A program made the position numbers and the translations under genes. Of a stretch of 64,000 nucleotides of DNA, positions 17,250 through 26,035 are shown piece by piece. The notes beneath the pieces are model-generated. The model was not told the DNA's origin. It saw only the letters and a program-made list of their open reading frames with translations, and did not search any database. This DNA is from DAOUKH01 sp964291475 (GTDB lineage Bacteria; Chloroflexota; Dehalococcoidia; SHYB01). Position 1 is the first letter of the stretch; every line of letters begins with the position of its first letter. Where the stretch lies: the NCBI GenBank assembly GCA_964291475.2, contig OZ220083.1:248001-312000 (forward strand), in the 5' to 3' direction.

Positions 17250-18170
17250 CTACTTTCCGATTGCCGGAAAGACGTCCAAGGCGAAGGCCTCGAGGCGCTC
17301 GATATACTCGTCCACGCTGCTTGTCGGCGTCGTCGCGAACGTCGTGCCGGTTGCGCCGGCCTGTTTGAGTGCGTCGATCTCCCCCAGGATCTCGTCCTTG
17401 TCCGTGGTCAGCTTGGGGGGTTCGAGGACGGTGTGCCGCATGTCCATCTTGGCCTCGAACAGCGGCATGATGACGTCGAAGGGCCGTGCGTCGTCCCGGT
17501 CCCGCCGCTCGTGGATGTATGCGAGCTTCTCGGGAAGCTGCTCGCGGGTGACCTGCCACGGCTGCCAGCCGTCGCCGTAGGCCGCGGTGCGGCGCATCGA
17601 AGGGGCCGAATGGCCGCCGATCCAAATGGGCGGGTAAGGTTTTTGCACCGGCCTGGGGTCGAAGGCGATGCGGTCGAATTGAAAGTGCTTGCCCTGGTAG
17701 GCGGGCTCGTCGCTGGACCAGAGCTCGATCATCGCCTCGATCATCTCGTTAGCGATTTCGCCTCGGTTGGTGTGGTCTCCGCCCATGATGGCGAACTCGC
17801 GGCGCAGGTAGCCGACACCGATCCCGACGATGGCGCGGCCGCCGGAAAGCCAGTCCAGCGTCGACACCATCTTCGCCAGCTCGACCGGGTGGTGATAGCC
17901 AAGCACGATGACGGTGTTGACCAACCGGATCCGTTGCGTCGCTCCGGCGAAGACGCCCAGGGTCACCAGCGGGTGCGGCCACCGGGGCCCCATGACGGGG
18001 ACCATCTTCTCGAGCATGATCGCGTGCTCAGGAACGCCGAGGAAGTCGAAGCCGAGTTCGTCGGCCTTCCGCGCCACACGCAACATGTCGTCGGGTGTCG
18101 CCTCAGCGGCCCACGACTCGGCAGCGTTCGGCTGAAGCGTCACGCCCGGAACAGAGACTCCAATCTGCAT
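17250..18170 (-). CDS. LLM-class F420-dependent oxidoreductase
   Basis: A 306-aa luciferase-like (bacterial luciferase/F420 N5,N10-methylene-H4MPT reductase) TIM-barrel protein. Family marks: ADELGFDFLGVPEHAIML, VTLGVFAGATQRIRLVNTV, LDWLSGGRAIVGIGVGYLRR, PIWIGGHSAPSMRRTAAYGD and GWQPW. F420 rather than FMN is my inference from the subfamily look (VPEH, GVGYLRREF). Redox cofactor context is supported by a PPOX-type protein at 50.7 kb. It converges on the antiporter gene. A terminator from nrdJ lies about 92 bases upstream. Confidence 0.85.
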   Translation of the reverse strand: MQIGVSVPGVTLQPNAAESWAAEATPDDMLRVARKADELGFDFLGVPEHAIMLEKMVPVMGPRWPHPLVTLGVFAGATQRIRLVNTVIVLGYHHPVELAKMVSTLDWLSGGRAIVGIGVGYLRREFAIMGGDHTNRGEIANEMIEAMIELWSSDEPAYQGKHFQFDRIAFDPRPVQKPYPPIWIGGHSAPSMRRTAAYGDGWQPWQVTREQLPEKLAYIHERRDRDDARPFDVIMPLFEAKMDMRHTVLEPPKLTTDKDEILGEIDALKQAGATGTTFATTPTSSVDEYIERLEAFALDVFPAIGK

Positions 18171-18261
18171 GGGAACCCTCCCCGCCGCACGGCGGCCCCG
18201 TGATTCTACTCAAAATTGGGGAGGAGCGAAGGGTTATGAGAGCGTCGACCTGTTGGGCCCC

Positions 18262-18298
18262 AAAAGGCGGCGTCCTCTGGGTGAGGGCAGAGGACGCC
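18262..18298 (-). terminator. Rho-independent terminator downstream of nrdJ
   Basis: A perfect 11-bp stem, GGCGTCCTCTG (18269-18279) with CAGAGGACGCC (18288-18298), 8-base loop, followed on the minus strand by TTTT (18262-18265). It lies 160 bases past the nrdJ stop. The whole 288-base gap 18171-18458 holds several weaker hairpins, but no gene or recognisable RNA family that I can name. Confidence 0.7.
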
Positions 18299-18458
18299 GG
18301 TGGGACACCCGTCCTGGAGGAGAACGGGCTCATGTAAAGCGCCCTGGAGGCGGTGGGCGCAGGTCGCCTTCGACCCTTGGCTAGGGCAGAGCCGAAGGTG
18401 TTACTTCATGGTTCGATATTCGCTCCCTTGCGGCAGGCTTCCACAACCGCTTTGCCGC

Positions 18459-20990
18459 CTATCCGCACTTGTTGAAGCCACAGGCGTGGCACATGAGGCA
18501 GCCCTCTTGATATGCGAGCACGCCTGAGCAGTCGGGGCAGGTGACCGCCGACTCCGGCTCCTTCCAGGCCTCGAGCTTGGCGCTCTGTGCGGTCTCGGCG
18601 TTCTCCTCGGCCTTGCCGGGGTTGAACAGACCGAGCTGCGCGCCCTGCATCGTAGGCTCGTCCCACATCTCGGCGGGCGTGCCGTCCTCGCCGGGCAAGT
18701 ACTTGGCAAGGACGAGCGCCACGGCGTCGGGCGGCGAGGCGACCAACACCCCATCGTCCCAGATCGGATTGCTCGTAATGCCCTTCATGTGATGAATGAT
18801 CGCTTCGAGATCGACGCCGGCGCGCAGGCAGAGTGAGATCAGCCGCGAGATCGCCTCGAGGTGCGCCGCGTCCGTCGTCCCTGCCTTGCCCAACTGCGAG
18901 AAGACCTCGAACGGCTTGCGCGTCCCATCGACGTTCACCGTGACGTACATCGTGCCGTTGCCGGTCCGCACCTTGTGGGTCATGCCCACCATGGCGCGCG
19001 GACGTTCGCGGGGGCGGCGAGGCACGGGGCCGGACGCAATCTCCTCGGCCTCTTGCAGCACTACCGGCGAGTCCTCGGGGGCGTCCGCCGTCTCGCCGCT
19101 GCGGGCCTTCTCCGTCTGCCCCGTGCTGAGCACCTGCATGCTCTTCGAGCCGTCGCGGTAGATCGTCACGCCCTTACAGCCGAGGTCGTAGGCGAGGTCG
19201 TAGACCATGCGCACGTCTTCGACGCCGGCGTCGTGGCTGAAGTTGACCGTCTTGGAGACCGCATTGTCCGTGTACCGCTGGAAAGCAGCTTGCATCCTGA
19301 CGTGCCATTCCGGCGAGATGTCGTGCGACGTGACGAAAACCCGTTGCACCCACTCGGGGACGCCGGGCATGCCGCGCACCGAGCCGCGCGCCGCCAACTC
19401 TTCCATCAACTCATTGCTGTAGAAGCCTTCACGCCGGGCCACCGCCTCGAAGTGGGGGTTGACCTCGACGAGTCGTGTGCCGTCCATCACGGTGCGCACG
19501 TAACTGAGCGCGAACAGGGGCTCGCAGCCGCTGGAGCAACCGGCGATGATGCTGATGGTGCCGGTGGGCGCGATGGTCGTGCGCGTGGAGTTGCGGAAGC
19601 GCGGCCCGCCGTTGTCCTCGTAGACGCTCCCCTTCCACGCCGGGAAGACGCCTCGCTCTTCCGCCAACGCGATGGAGGCCTCGTCGGCCTTCTTCTGGAT
19701 GAAGCCCATCACGTTTTCGGCGATCTCGACCGCCTGGTTCGAATCGTAGGGCACGCCGAGCATGAGCAGCAGGTCGGCCCATCCCATCACGCCGAGCCCG
19801 ATCTTGCGCGTCCGCTTGGTGACCTCCTCGATCTTGGACACGGGATAGCGGTTCATCGTCACCACGTTGTCCAGGAATCGGACCGACGTGAAGACGGTCC
19901 GCTCCAGGCGTTCCCAATCGACCTCGACCGGGTCCTCGCGGCCGCTCTCCTTGACCATCTTGGCGAGGTTGATCGAACCGAGATTGCAGGACTCGTAGGC
20001 CATCAAGGGCTGCTCGCCGCAGGGGTTCGTCGCCTCGATGAGGCCCTCGTGTGGCGTGGGATGATCGGCGTTGATCCGATCGATGAAGACGATACCGGGA
20101 TCGCCCGTCTTCCACGCGCTGTTGACGAGTTGCTCGTAGACCTGGGCGGCATTCAGGGAGCCCGCCACGCGGCCGGTCCGCGGGTTGAACAGCTCATACT
20201 CTTCGCCGGAACGCGCCTTCTCCATGAACCGCTCGGTGAGGGCGACCGAGATATTGAAGTTCTGAAGCGACTTGTCGTCGTCCTTGACGTGGATGAACTT
20301 GAGGATGTCGGGGTGCTCGACGTTCAGGATGCCCATATTGGCGCCCCGCCGCGTGCCGCCCTGCTTCACCACGTCCGTCGCCGTGTCGAAGATCTTGATG
20401 AACGAGACCGGGCCCGACGCCACGCCGCCGGTGGAACCGACGACGTCGTTCTCGGGCCGAAGCTGAGAGAAGCCGAACCCGGTGCCGCCGCCGCTCTTGT
20501 GAATGAGCGCTGTGTGCGTCGCCGACTCGAAGATACCCTCCATGTTGTCGGGGACGGGCAGCACGAAGCAGGCCGAAAGCTGTTGAAGCTCACGGCCCGC
20601 ATTCATCAACGTAGGCGAGTTGGGAAGGAACTCCAGACGCGCCAGCATCTGGTAGAACTCTTCCTCGATAGGCGCGATGTCGTGGCCGGGTTCCTCGACC
20701 CGGTCCCCCTCGGCTAGGTTCCGCGCCACGCGGCGGAACATCTCGTCGGGCGTCTCGACAATCTCCCCCTTCCGGTCCTTCGCCAGATAGCGGCGCCGCA
20801 GGACCTCGAGAGAGTTTGCGGTGATCTCGAGACCGGGGATCTCGGACTCAACTTCGACGATAGGAGCGTGAAGCGCCTCTCCCCGCAACGGGGGGTGTTC
20901 TTGGAGTACGTCGTGGGCGTAGCCGTTCAAGCCCGACGTCGCCGCCCGCAGTACGTCCTCAATAGGGTCACCGGCTGGACTAGAAGACAT
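18459..20990 (-). CDS. nrdJ: Adenosylcobalamin-dependent (class II) ribonucleoside-diphosphate reductase
   Basis: An 843-aa class II ribonucleotide reductase, which makes dNTPs from ribonucleotides with a B12 radical and needs no small subunit. Features: an N-terminal region with ITANSLEVLRRRYLAKD, FLPNSPTLMNAG, HKSGGGTGFGFSQLRP, the active-site loop NPCGEQPLMAYESCNLGSIN around residue 324, and STRTTIAPTGTISIIAGCSS. A Cys-rich zinc-binding end has CPDCSGVLAYQEGCLMC and CGFNKCG. Start ATG 20990. It lies just downstream of nrdR on the same strand, which fits NrdR control of dNTP synthesis. I could not find a cobalamin riboswitch or a clear NrdR box in the 147 bases upstream. Confidence 0.96.
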   Translation of the reverse strand: MSSSPAGDPIEDVLRAATSGLNGYAHDVLQEHPPLRGEALHAPIVEVESEIPGLEITANSLEVLRRRYLAKDRKGEIVETPDEMFRRVARNLAEGDRVEEPGHDIAPIEEEFYQMLARLEFLPNSPTLMNAGRELQQLSACFVLPVPDNMEGIFESATHTALIHKSGGGTGFGFSQLRPENDVVGSTGGVASGPVSFIKIFDTATDVVKQGGTRRGANMGILNVEHPDILKFIHVKDDDKSLQNFNISVALTERFMEKARSGEEYELFNPRTGRVAGSLNAAQVYEQLVNSAWKTGDPGIVFIDRINADHPTPHEGLIEATNPCGEQPLMAYESCNLGSINLAKMVKESGREDPVEVDWERLERTVFTSVRFLDNVVTMNRYPVSKIEEVTKRTRKIGLGVMGWADLLLMLGVPYDSNQAVEIAENVMGFIQKKADEASIALAEERGVFPAWKGSVYEDNGGPRFRNSTRTTIAPTGTISIIAGCSSGCEPLFALSYVRTVMDGTRLVEVNPHFEAVARREGFYSNELMEELAARGSVRGMPGVPEWVQRVFVTSHDISPEWHVRMQAAFQRYTDNAVSKTVNFSHDAGVEDVRMVYDLAYDLGCKGVTIYRDGSKSMQVLSTGQTEKARSGETADAPEDSPVVLQEAEEIASGPVPRRPRERPRAMVGMTHKVRTGNGTMYVTVNVDGTRKPFEVFSQLGKAGTTDAAHLEAISRLISLCLRAGVDLEAIIHHMKGITSNPIWDDGVLVASPPDAVALVLAKYLPGEDGTPAEMWDEPTMQGAQLGLFNPGKAEENAETAQSAKLEAWKEPESAVTCPDCSGVLAYQEGCLMCHACGFNKCG

Positions 20991-21137
20991 TGCTTTTCTC
21001 CATCTCTATGCCCCGGGTTCTCCGGAGCTCGCTTTTCATGAAGCCTCTGATTGTTGTGTTAAGTCCAATGCCTCGCAAGGGGGCCTTGTCACATAGGGGA
21101 TGCGGGCCCGCGGCTTAGGAAAGGGAGGCCGGGCCGC

Positions 21138-21767
21138 TTACCCGTCCTCCGCAGCCTCTGGGCCGTCGGACGGCACGGCATCGGAGTCCTCGTCCGGCGG
21201 CGCCTCGTCGGCCGCGAGCATCCGCGCTCCTCGAGGCCGCCGCGGCCGCCGCCGCGCCGCGCGCGGCATCGGCTTCTCGCCCGGCAGCAGGGGAAGTTGC
21301 GCGGAGTTCGGCCGGCTCTCCCGCGCCGCCATCAGCGACTCGATCTCGTCCCGGAAGTTGTCGATGTCCGCAAAATCCCGGTAGACCGAGGCGAACCGGA
21401 TGTAGGCCACCCGGTCGAGCGCCTTGAGCCGGTCCATCACCATCTCGCCGATCAACGAGGATGATATCTCGGCGCGGCCGAGATGCTGCACCTCGGCCTC
21501 CACGTCGGCGGTCAACTTGTCGATGGCGTTGACCGGAAGCGGCCGCTTGCCGCTGGCCTTGCGAATGCTCGCGGCCAGTTTCTCGCGGTTGAACTCCTCG
21601 CGCCGCTCGTCCCGCTTGACGACCTGCACCGCCGCCGATTGGACGCGTTCGTAGGTCGTGAAGCGCCGATTGCAGATCAGGCACTCCCTGCGCCGGCGTA
21701 TGCCATTCTCGGCTGCCCGCGAGTCGGTGACTTTGCTGTCCTCGTGGGCGCAATACGGGCACCTCAC
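21138..21767 (-). CDS. nrdR: Transcriptional repressor NrdR
   Basis: A 209-aa NrdR, the zinc-ribbon/ATP-cone repressor of ribonucleotide reductase genes. The zinc ribbon has CPYC (Cys3, Cys6) and CLIC (Cys29, Cys32), and RRRRECLICNRRFTTYERV is the DNA-binding signature. The ATP cone follows (REEFNREKLAASIRKA to YRDFADIDNFRDEIESL). The family is usually about 150 residues; this one carries some 55 extra residues, first basic (RRPRRPRGAR) then acidic (DEAPPDEDSDAV). Start is GTG 21767 with GGAG 9 bases upstream. It sits directly upstream of its expected target nrdJ. Confidence 0.95.
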   Translation of the reverse strand: MRCPYCAHEDSKVTDSRAAENGIRRRRECLICNRRFTTYERVQSAAVQVVKRDERREEFNREKLAASIRKASGKRPLPVNAIDKLTADVEAEVQHLGRAEISSSLIGEMVMDRLKALDRVAYIRFASVYRDFADIDNFRDEIESLMAARESRPNSAQLPLLPGEKPMPRAARRRPRRPRGARMLAADEAPPDEDSDAVPSDGPEAAEDG

Positions 21768-21848
21768 GCTGTAACACTCCGCTGATCTCGCTACCTCGCC
21801 GCCGCCAAAAGTGCCACCCTAGGATCCGAAACGACGGCTCTCTTCAGT

Positions 21849-21887
21849 GAAACGTGTTTCGGGAATGGTCACTCAGGAATGTTTCAC
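21849..21887. promoter_or_regulatory. Candidate operator of GAAAC/GTTTC half-sites upstream of nrdR
   Basis: GAAAC-GT-GTTTC (21849-21860) is a perfect inverted repeat, and a further GTTTCAC lies at 21881-21887, forming GTGAAAC...GTTTCAC with 21847-21853. The sites fall between a candidate nrdR promoter (21903-21931) and the nrdR start, where a repressor would act. They do not look like known NrdR boxes, so the binding protein is unknown. Confidence 0.3.
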
Positions 21888-21902
21888 CGAAAAGGTCGTA
21901 AG

Positions 21903-21931
21903 AGGGTACTCACGACGAGGGCGAATGTCAA
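21903..21931 (-). promoter_or_regulatory. Candidate nrdR promoter
   Basis: On the minus strand, TTGACA (21926-21931), a 17-base spacer, then TACCCT (21903-21908). The -35 is perfect and the -10 poor. It lies about 135 bases upstream of the nrdR GTG. This AT-richer stretch (21780-22080) carries no convincing gene; a short plus-strand frame at 21879 lacks a ribosome site and resembles nothing. Confidence 0.35.
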
Positions 21932-22096
21932 GCCCTTTCCCACAATCCATTGTACCTCAATGCGGGCTTCACTACTAGATAGCCTTGTCGACAAGCCATG
22001 CACATTCTCGAGAAACCGCGCACAGTTCTTCGACCTTTTTCACACCAAACGCACGTCTCACGCACACCCCTCCGCCGCCCCGGTGAGGAAGAAGGC

Positions 22097-22135
22097 GGGC
22101 CCGCCCTGGAGGGGGTGACGTCCCAGGGCGGGCCC
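22097..22135 (-). terminator. Terminator hairpin after ftsZ
   Basis: A perfect 13-bp stem, GGGCCCGCCCTGG (22097-22109) with its complement (22123-22135), 13-base loop, followed on the minus strand by a pyrimidine-rich GCCTTCTTCCT. It starts 18 bases past the ftsZ stop and would end the mraZ-rsmH-ftsA-ftsZ transcript, separating it from nrdR. Confidence 0.75.
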
Positions 22136-22152
22136 GGAGGAGGGGGGCGTCG

Positions 22153-23265
22153 TTAGAACTCGATCGGCAGCTTGGAGTGGGTCTTGATCGGCTCCGCCTC
22201 TGCCGGCGACCGCTTGCGCAGGAATGGCGGGACGTCCAGGTCCGGATCGTCGGCCCCGTTGCCCCCATTCATGAGGCGCTGGATCGTGTCCGGGCTGGCG
22301 AACGCCGTGCTTTGCTCCGACGGGAATCCCGTCGCGATGAGCGTGATCTTGACGTCGCTCTCCATCCGCGTGTCCGTCGACATACCGAAGAAGATGTCGG
22401 CGGCCGGATCCACGGCCTTGCTGATGATCTCGGAAGCGGCATGGACCTCGGTGAGCGTGAGGTCGGGACCGCCGGTGATGTTGAAGAGCACGCCCTTGGC
22501 GCCCTCGATTGAGACGTCGAGCAGCGGGTTCGAGATCGCGGCGCGGGCCGCATCCGTCGCCCTGTTGTCGCCCTTGCCGTAGCCCACGCCCATCATCGCC
22601 GAGCCCGCGTCGCTCATCACGGCGCGCACGTCGGCGAAGTCGAGGTTGATGTCGCCGGGCACGGTGATCAGATCGGAGATCGCTTGGATGGCGCGCCGCA
22701 GCACCTCGTCGGCGAGCTTGAAGGCATCGCCGATAGTGACCTTGCGGTCGCACACCGCCACCAACGCGTCGTTGGGAATCACCAGCAAGGTGTCAACCTT
22801 CTCTCGCAGCCGGTTGATCCCTTCCTCGGCGCGGGCGCGCCGGTGCGCGCCTTCCCACTCGAACGGCCGCGTTACGACGGCCACGGTGAGCGCGCCGCTG
22901 GACCGTGCCACCTCGGCGATGACGGGCACGGCGCCCGTGCCGGTGCCGCCGCCCATCCCCGCGGTCAGGAAGACCATGTCGCTCTCGCCGATGGTCTCGA
23001 CGAGATCGTCGCGGCTCTCCTCCGCCGCTTGGCGACCCTTCTCGGGGTCGCCGCCGACGCCGAGGCCGCGGCTGACCTGGTCTCCGATACGGATGCGGAG
23101 CGGGGCTTCGGCGCGCATCAGCGCCTGCGCGTCGGTGTTGACGCACACAAAGCTGACCCCGTTGACCTGCTCCTTGAGCATCCGGGCGACGGCGTTACAA
23201 CCTCCGCCGCCCACGCCAATGACTTTTACGTCCGCCATCCCTTTGAATTCGCTCTGTCCGCCCAT
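22153..23265 (-). CDS. ftsZ: Cell division protein FtsZ
   Basis: A 370-aa tubulin-like GTPase that forms the division ring. The GTP-binding glycine loop is in KVIGVGGGGCNAVARM, the tubulin signature is GMGGGTGTGAVPVIAEVA, and the T7 loop region is INLDFADVRAVMSDAG. The C-terminal peptide DLDVPPFLRKR is the usual docking site for FtsA and other partners. I prefer ATG 23265 (MGGQSEFKGMADVKVIG), which has GAGAGG 7 bases upstream, over ATG 23307, which has no ribosome site. Last gene of a compact mraZ-rsmH-ftsA-ftsZ cluster. There are 127 bases between ftsA and ftsZ, where I see no clear promoter. Confidence 0.96.
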   Translation of the reverse strand: MGGQSEFKGMADVKVIGVGGGGCNAVARMLKEQVNGVSFVCVNTDAQALMRAEAPLRIRIGDQVSRGLGVGGDPEKGRQAAEESRDDLVETIGESDMVFLTAGMGGGTGTGAVPVIAEVARSSGALTVAVVTRPFEWEGAHRRARAEEGINRLREKVDTLLVIPNDALVAVCDRKVTIGDAFKLADEVLRRAIQAISDLITVPGDINLDFADVRAVMSDAGSAMMGVGYGKGDNRATDAARAAISNPLLDVSIEGAKGVLFNITGGPDLTLTEVHAASEIISKAVDPAADIFFGMSTDTRMESDVKITLIATGFPSEQSTAFASPDTIQRLMNGGNGADDPDLDVPPFLRKRSPAEAEPIKTHSKLPIEF

Positions 23266-23392
23266 TGGTGCCTCTCCCTCTGTGTTTGCTTCCGCCGGCT
23301 CTTGCATCCGGCGATTCCGCTGCCCGTGAGTCGGGCCGTTCGTCGTTGTCGTTTCCTTAGGCCGCCTTCCCCATCACCCCGCGTCCGGCCAA

Positions 23393-24646
23393 TCAGGCCC
23401 GTAGCCCTTCGACCTGCCCGACCAGGCGGAAGCCCTTCGGCCGCTCCGCTTCTTGCCGAACTGGACCCAAGACCGGATCCCGGTACGTCCGGAGCAAGCC
23501 GAGCAGCGACGCATGCGCCGGCCCTCTTAGATCACTCACCGCGCCGCCCTCTCGGTAGATGACGCCGCCGGACGCCTCGCCCACGCGGGCGGGGACGCCG
23601 AGCACCTCCCGGGCAAGGTCGGCGATGCTGGGAAGCCCGGCGACGCCGCCCGTGAGCACGAGGCTGGCCGGGTGCTTCCATCGCCGCGCACCCATCGCCG
23701 CCGCCCAGCCGAGTTGCAGCAGCTCCGTTAGGCGGAGCCGTATGACTTCGAGCAGATAGCCCCGGCGGAAGCGCCGGTAGCCGCTGACCCCGTAGCAGGG
23801 GATGGTGACCTCTTCCTGCAAGGTCGGGCCCTCCAAGGACGCCGCCCCGTGATCGTGGAGAACTCCCTCGCCCACCGAGAACGACGTATTGAGCGCCGTC
23901 GCAATGTCGTTGGAAAGATGATGGCCGCCGACAGGAGCTGCCGCCGTTTGCAGCAGCATGCTGTTCAAATAGGTAGCCGCTCCGGTCGTGCCCGCTCCGA
24001 TATCCATATGGACGACGCCGGCCTCGGCCTCGGCCCCCTGTACGGCGGCGCGGCCCGCCGCCACGACGCTTGATAGGACCTCGTCGATCTCGACGCCCGC
24101 CATCCGGGCGGCCTGCCGGAGCCGCTCGACGGCTTCCTCGCCGGCGGTGACGACTCGCATCTCGGCTTGGACCAACGCGCCACGCATCCCCACCGGGCTG
24201 CGTCGGCAGAGATAGCCGTCAACACGGATCCCTCCGGGAGCCGCATGGAGCAAAACGCCGTCGCGGCCCGTGGCCTGCGCTTGCGCCGCGGCGCGCGCCT
24301 CCGCCACGTCCCGCTCGGTGATCACGCTGTCGGTCCGGTTCACGGCAACTTCACCGACGGCGTTGAACGACCGGACGTGCACGCCGGAAATGCCGGCGAC
24401 GACCAGGGCGTCTCGGACCTTCCGTTCCAAGCCGGCGGACGCCAACGCTGTCCGGATCGCGGCACCGGCTTCGTCGACGTCCTCGACCATGCCCCGCTTC
24501 ATCCCCATCGACGTAGCCCGGCCGAATGAGAAGATCTCGGCGCCGCCGTCGGCGGCCATTGCCGCGCCGATCACGCGCACCATCGAAGTGCCCATGTCGA
24601 TGGCCACCACCACCTCTGGGCCGTCCCGGCGTAAGTCCCTAGCCAC
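23393..24646 (-). CDS. ftsA: Cell division protein FtsA
   Basis: A 417-aa actin-like ATPase that links FtsZ to the membrane. VVVAIDMGTSMVRVIGA is the phosphate-1 motif near the N-terminus, VVHMDIGAGTTGAATYL is phosphate-2, and LVLTGGVAGLPSIADLA is the adenosine motif. The start is GTG 24646, preceded by GGAGG at 5 bases; it overlaps the end of rsmH by 8 bases (GTGGCTAG), so the two are translationally coupled. The open frame extends further upstream inside rsmH but that part is low-complexity. The last residues (RLVGQVEGLRA) do not form an obvious amphipathic membrane helix. The mur and other fts genes that normally separate rsmH and ftsA are all absent. Confidence 0.93.
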   Translation of the reverse strand: MARDLRRDGPEVVVAIDMGTSMVRVIGAAMAADGGAEIFSFGRATSMGMKRGMVEDVDEAGAAIRTALASAGLERKVRDALVVAGISGVHVRSFNAVGEVAVNRTDSVITERDVAEARAAAQAQATGRDGVLLHAAPGGIRVDGYLCRRSPVGMRGALVQAEMRVVTAGEEAVERLRQAARMAGVEIDEVLSSVVAAGRAAVQGAEAEAGVVHMDIGAGTTGAATYLNSMLLQTAAAPVGGHHLSNDIATALNTSFSVGEGVLHDHGAASLEGPTLQEEVTIPCYGVSGYRRFRRGYLLEVIRLRLTELLQLGWAAAMGARRWKHPASLVLTGGVAGLPSIADLAREVLGVPARVGEASGGVIYREGGAVSDLRGPAHASLLGLLRTYRDPVLGPVRQEAERPKGFRLVGQVEGLRA

Positions 24647-25595
24647 AGCGGCCTCCACGAGATGCCAACTTCCGTGCGACGCGGAGCTTGGCGCTGCGGC
24701 TGCGCGGATTGCGCCCCCTCTCAGCGGCGCTCGGAACGATGGCCCGCCGCGTGAGCACCTCCAGCGACGGAGTGAGCGGATGGCCGCCGCCGGGCGCTCC
24801 CGGCACGTGTGCAAAGTCGGCGGACCGATCGCGGAAGAAGTTCTTGACGATGCGGTCTTCCAACGAGTGATAGCTGATAACAGCGACGCGCCCCTCAGGC
24901 TTCAGCACGTCGACCGTGCCTTCCAGGGCCTGTTGGATACCCGTGAGCTCGTCGTTGACGCATATCCGCAGCGCTTGGAAGGTCCGCGTCGCTGGATGGA
25001 TGCGATGCCGGCCGGGCGGGTAGGCGCCCGCGACGATGCTCGCCAGCTCGGTTGTCGTTTCAATCGGACGCTGGGCGGCGATGCGGCGGGCGATGAGCCG
25101 GCTCTTGCGCTCCTGCCCGTACTGTCGGAGCACGCCGGCGAGCTCGTCCACGGCATACGTGTTCACCACGTCCTTGCCGGAGACCGGCCCCTCCTTGGAG
25201 AAACGCATGTCCAAGGGACCCTCTTTAAGGAAGCTGAATCCTCGGTGCGCGGCCTCGAGTTGCATTGACGAGAGGCCAAGATCGAAATAGACGCCGTCGG
25301 CATCTAGGAAGCCATGGTTGGAGCAGAGGTCATGAAGGTCGCGGAAGTTGCCTTGCGCGAAGGTCGGGGACGGGTTGTAGGGAGTGAGCCGTTCGCGCGC
25401 AAGCGCGAGGGCGTCTTCGTCCGCGTCAATGCCCAGCAAACGTCCCTCAGGGCAACTCGCCTGAAGCACCGCCGCGGCATGTCCGCCCGCGCCCAGCGTG
25501 CAGTCCACGTACCGGCCCCCGGGCCGTACCGCCAGTCCCGTGACAAGCTCGGCCGCGAGCACCGGCTCATGCCCGGTCTTATGTAGACTCGCCAT
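24639..25595 (-). CDS. rsmH: 16S rRNA (cytosine1402-N4)-methyltransferase RsmH
   Basis: A 318-aa SAM-dependent methyltransferase (formerly MraW) that modifies C1402 of 16S rRNA. Marks are HEPVLAAELVTGL, the SAM-binding YVDCTLGAGGHAAAVL, LLGIDADEDALALA, FDLGLSSMQLEAAHRGFSF and VISYHSLEDRIVKNFFRD. Length is normal for the family. Start ATG 25595 lies inside the end of mraZ (17-base overlap), and its end overlaps ftsA by 8 bases, so mraZ-rsmH-ftsA form one tightly coupled message. Confidence 0.96.
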   Translation of the reverse strand: MASLHKTGHEPVLAAELVTGLAVRPGGRYVDCTLGAGGHAAAVLQASCPEGRLLGIDADEDALALARERLTPYNPSPTFAQGNFRDLHDLCSNHGFLDADGVYFDLGLSSMQLEAAHRGFSFLKEGPLDMRFSKEGPVSGKDVVNTYAVDELAGVLRQYGQERKSRLIARRIAAQRPIETTTELASIVAGAYPPGRHRIHPATRTFQALRICVNDELTGIQQALEGTVDVLKPEGRVAVISYHSLEDRIVKNFFRDRSADFAHVPGAPGGGHPLTPSLEVLTRRAIVPSAAERGRNPRSRSAKLRVARKLASRGGRCG

Positions 25596-26022
25596 GGCCC
25601 CGCTCCAGCTTCTCAGCGATGTCCGAGAGGTTGCCCTGCTCGGCCATTTGCTCGCCCCAGCCCTCGACCGACCAGATCTCGAAATAGGAGTTCTGTCCGG
25701 CGATCACGACGGGCTGGTTGACGTCGATCCCAGCGAAGCTTCGGAGATTCGCAGGGACGACCACACGCCCCTGCCGGTCCGGCGCCGCCTCGAACGCACC
25801 GGAAAAGGTAAACCGCTGCAGCTTCCGCGCGTTCGGGTCGTACCGGGAGAAGCCCGATACGCTATCGGCGACTTCCTGCCACTCGACCGGTGGGTAGGCG
25901 ACGATGCAGCCGTCCGGGCCGCGCGCGAGGACCATGCCGCTCTGCACCGTGTCGCGGAACTTCTGCGGCACGACGATGCGCCCCTGCGCGTCGACTCGAC
26001 CCTCGAACGTCCCTAGAAGCAA
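25579..26022 (-). CDS. mraZ: Transcriptional regulator / division protein MraZ
   Basis: A 147-aa AbrB-like protein with the two MraZ repeats. The first is LLLGTFEGRVDAQGRIVVPQ, the second contains FEAAPDRQGRVVVPANLRSF. The start is TTG 26022, because the family begins M-x-x-G-x-x-x-x-x-x-D-x-K/Q-G-R and a GGAGGGG site sits 8 bases upstream. A much longer open frame upstream is the leader, not protein. MraZ represses its own operon in other bacteria by binding direct repeats near the promoter; such repeats are present here (26036-26083). First gene of mraZ-rsmH-ftsA-ftsZ. Confidence 0.93.
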   Translation of the reverse strand: MLLGTFEGRVDAQGRIVVPQKFRDTVQSGMVLARGPDGCIVAYPPVEWQEVADSVSGFSRYDPNARKLQRFTFSGAFEAAPDRQGRVVVPANLRSFAGIDVNQPVVIAGQNSYFEIWSVEGWGEQMAEQGNLSDIAEKLERGHGEST

Positions 26023-26035
26023 GCGGCCAACCCCT

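Noticed and set aside
18400..18458. Possible tRNA or small RNA around the GGTTCGA sequence after nrdJ
   Set aside because: The T-loop-like GGTTCGA has no pairing arm and no acceptor stem can be drawn. The clear hairpin nearby is a terminator.
20991..21137. NrdR box or cobalamin riboswitch upstream of nrdJ
   Set aside because: I found no ACA-x-TATAT-x-TGT-like pair and no conserved B12-box, and 147 bases are too few for a riboswitch of that class.
21879..22118. 79-codon frame between nrdR and ftsZ
   Set aside because: No ribosome site, no resemblance to known proteins, and it runs through the ftsZ terminator.
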